64,000 bases of DNA from Pseudomonas sp. Gutcm_11s. Its GTDB lineage: Bacteria; Pseudomonadota; Gammaproteobacteria; Pseudomonadales; Pseudomonadaceae. The DNA is taken from positions 265,989 through 329,988 of the forward strand of contig NZ_JAQSUW010000009.1 of the NCBI RefSeq assembly GCF_028649395.1. The letters are read 5' to 3'. The translations under genes were made by a program, and so were the position numbers. Under the pieces are notes generated by a model. The model saw only the letters and a list, made by a program, of their open reading frames with translations, ran no database searches and had not been told where the DNA came from. How positions within the stretch are numbered: position 1 is the stretch's first letter; the number at the start of each line of letters is the position of its first letter. This document shows, piece by piece, positions 62,386 through 64,000 of this stretch.

Positions 62386-63208
62386 CTTCCAGCGGATCGA
62401 ACTCGCGGCGGCGTTCCAGAATCAGCTGCAGGTTGTCGTGCTGCCAGGGATGGAAGTCGGCGCGGTAGAAGTCCAAGTAGACGCGTACCAGCGGGCGCAG
62501 GATGCCGCGGCTGCCCCACAGCCAGGCAAGGCCGTCGCGCCAGACCTTCCAGTTCCACAACAGGCCGTCGCGGCGCAGCATGTGTACCAGCCCCTTGAAG
62601 GTGTCCAGGGTGAAGAAGAAGGTGCTGTGCAGCATGGCGCGGCGACGTATCCAGACCTTGCCACAGACCTGCTGGTAGAGGTCGAAGGCCACCGCCTTGT
62701 GCTCGCTTTCCTCCAGCGCATGCCAGCGCCATAGGCGCGCCATTTCCGGGTCGGCGCCGGCCAGCCAGTCGGGGTTCTGGAGAATGGCGTCGGCCATGAT
62801 CGCGGTGAGGTGCTCCACTGCCGTGGTGGCTGCCAGGTGCGCCTTGGGCGGCAGGTGTTTGCGCACGAAGGCCAGGCGTTTCTTCAGGCGCCGCTCCAGA
62901 TAATCCAGGTCGTAGCCAGCTTCGCGCAGCGCCTCGCTGTAGTGCTCGTGCTCGCGACTGTGGTGGGCTTCCTGGCCGATGAAACCACGAATCTGCGCCT
63001 GCTGCTGCGGGTCGGTGACCTGGTCGCGATAGGCGCGCACCGAGTCGATGAAGAAGCGTTCGCCATCGGGGAACAGCAGCGACATCGCATCGAAGAAGTG
63101 GCTCTTGAAGGCGTTGTCCCCATGCCAGTGGCGGCGCCAGGGCGAAGGCAGGGTGAACTCCGGCTGACGCGGCTTGATCAACAGGTCGTGCGGGGTGGGG
63201 CGGTGCAT
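62378..63208 (-). CDS. PF10118-type metal-dependent hydrolase
   Basis: This 276-residue protein starts at ATG 63208, where GGGAGG lies 4 bases upstream; the earlier in-frame ATG 63220 overlaps that site. Several Glu/His clusters suggest a ferritin-like di-metal helical site: GQEAHHSREHEHY, VEHLTAIMAD and HALEESEHKAVAFD. The family is annotated as a predicted metal-dependent hydrolase, but the activity has not been demonstrated broadly. No signal peptide is visible. It is divergent from an AraC-type regulator, a common arrangement that suggests regulation by it. Confidence 0.88.
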   Translation of the reverse strand: MHRPTPHDLLIKPRQPEFTLPSPWRRHWHGDNAFKSHFFDAMSLLFPDGERFFIDSVRAYRDQVTDPQQQAQIRGFIGQEAHHSREHEHYSEALREAGYDLDYLERRLKKRLAFVRKHLPPKAHLAATTAVEHLTAIMADAILQNPDWLAGADPEMARLWRWHALEESEHKAVAFDLYQQVCGKVWIRRRAMLHSTFFFTLDTFKGLVHMLRRDGLLWNWKVWRDGLAWLWGSRGILRPLVRVYLDFYRADFHPWQHDNLQLILERRREFDPLEVS

Positions 63209-63330
63209 GCGGCCTCCCATCTTGTAGTTATGTTCGAGAGGACTATGGGCTTGTGGGCTTTTCCCGGACAAGGTTATCTTCAGCCAAGTTTCAGGTCATA
63301 TCCGGCCAACGATCATTGCGGTCAACTCCG

Positions 63331-64000
63331 ATGAGCAAACCCCTGACCCTGAGTTCCGAGCTGGTTCCCATCACCTATGCCGAGGCCCTGTTGCAATTGG
63401 CAGGCGAGCGCGGCATCGGGCGCGAGCGGCTGCTCGGCGCGGCGGGCATCCGCCCCGAGCAACTGCAGAGCCCCTCCGGGCGGTTGTCCTTTATCGATTT
63501 CCACCAGCTTGCCGCTACAGCCCTGGTGATGTGCGAGGAGCCGGCGCTGGGCCTGCTGCTGGGCCTGCGGCTGAACGCATCGGCCCATGGCATCCTCGGC
63601 TATGCGCTGCTGTCCAGCGCCAACCTGGGCAAGGCGGTGCATTTTGCCCTGCGCTATTACCGGGTCCTGGGGCTGACCTTCGATCTGGAGCTGGTAGATA
63701 ACCCGGATTCGCTGGAGCTGCGGGCCAGCGAGTCGATCCCCCTCGGCGCCCTCGGGCGTTTCGCCGCGGAGGGGCTATTCGGCAGCCTGTATGCCATTGC
63801 CCAGTTCCTGCTCGGCGAGCCGCCGCAGGGGCTCGAGATCGGCTTCGCCTATGCCGAGCCGGAACATGCCGCGCGTTATCACGAAACCTTCGGCGTGGCG
63901 GTGCAGTTCGATCAGCCCTGGCATTGGTTTCGCCTGCCGCGCCATTACCTGGAACGGCCCATGGCCCTGGCCAATCCGGCGACCATGCAGATGTGCGAGC
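63331..64000 (+). CDS. AraC-family regulator, 3' end outside the window
   Basis: The first 223 residues are present (MSKPLTLSSELVPITYAEALLQLAGERGIG...). They match the N-terminal arabinose-binding-like domain of the OruR/ArgR-type AraC subgroup (PF12625), with GRLSFIDFHQLAA, GLRLNASAHGILGYALLSS and FHETFGVAVQFDQP-type patterns (YHETFGVAVQFDQPWHWFRLP). The HTH domain would follow beyond base 64000. It is divergent from the PF10118 hydrolase with a 122-bp spacer that would hold both promoters. Confidence 0.85.
   Translation, partial: MSKPLTLSSELVPITYAEALLQLAGERGIGRERLLGAAGIRPEQLQSPSGRLSFIDFHQLAATALVMCEEPALGLLLGLRLNASAHGILGYALLSSANLGKAVHFALRYYRVLGLTFDLELVDNPDSLELRASESIPLGALGRFAAEGLFGSLYAIAQFLLGEPPQGLEIGFAYAEPEHAARYHETFGVAVQFDQPWHWFRLPRHYLERPMALANPATMQMCE

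Overview
The window is a high-GC stretch of Pseudomonas chromosome. Gene content and order match the P. aeruginosa PA3632-PA3669 neighbourhood (ispD-ftsB-eno-kdsA-pyrG-tilS-accA-dnaE-rnhB-lpxBA-fabZ-lpxD-skp-bamA-rseP-dxr-cdsA-uppS-frr-pyrH-tsf-rpsB-map-glnD-dapC-dapD-csdA), as far as I can recall that map. Other blocks match regions that lie elsewhere in PAO1: csp-hypothetical-rlmA-dapE-ndvB (PA1159-1163) and hprA-rsmC-lysP (PA4626-4628). I infer a Pseudomonas species that is not P. aeruginosa itself. I see no tRNA, rRNA, insertion sequence, prophage or CRISPR array, and no gene-free stretch longer than about 300 bases.

Layout. 1-7.6 kb: the end of a DUF4340 gene, a cold-shock gene with its own promoter and terminator, then leftward rlmA-dapE, ndvB and an unusual iron-alcohol-dehydrogenase homologue. 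7.6-12 kb: tcdA, a DUF1456 gene, a periplasmic binding protein, a small membrane protein and the csdA-csdE sulfur-transfer pair. 12-18.4 kb: leftward dapD, an ArsC-like gene, dapC, glnD and map. 18.5-44.2 kb: a long rightward housekeeping run for translation (rpsB, tsf, frr, tilS), nucleotides (pyrH, pyrG), isoprenoid and lipid carriers (uppS, cdsA, dxr, ispD), outer-membrane assembly (rseP, bamA, skp), lipid A (lpxD, fabZ, lpxA, lpxB, kdsA), replication (rnhB, dnaE), fatty acids (accA), glycolysis (eno) and division (ftsB). 44.2-53.1 kb: a chemoreceptor, an M48 lipoprotein protease, a SnoaL-like protein, a GDT1-type Mn transporter behind a yybP-ykoY riboswitch, lysP, rsmC, hprA and a LysE-type exporter. 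53.1-64 kb: a fatty-acid/hydrophobic-substrate module (thiolase, acyl-CoA ligase, DUF1302, DUF1329, a MalT-like LuxR regulator, a PF10118 hydrolase) and the start of an AraC-family regulator.

Functionally, three enzymes of the succinylase branch of lysine/diaminopimelate synthesis (dapC, dapD, dapE) share the window with a LysP-like permease. csdA and csdE are separated by about 2.3 kb from tcdA, the third member of the E. coli csd system. The pyrH-to-lpxB run combines envelope precursors, the outer-membrane insertase and lipid A synthesis.

The points most worth a second look are: the alcohol-dehydrogenase homologue that has lost two of the four metal ligands; a rightward intrinsic terminator and structured segment between two leftward genes (possible small RNA, 13.53-13.66 kb); the Mn riboswitch with a long competing hairpin; and the regulatory sequences of the DUF1302/DUF1329 module.
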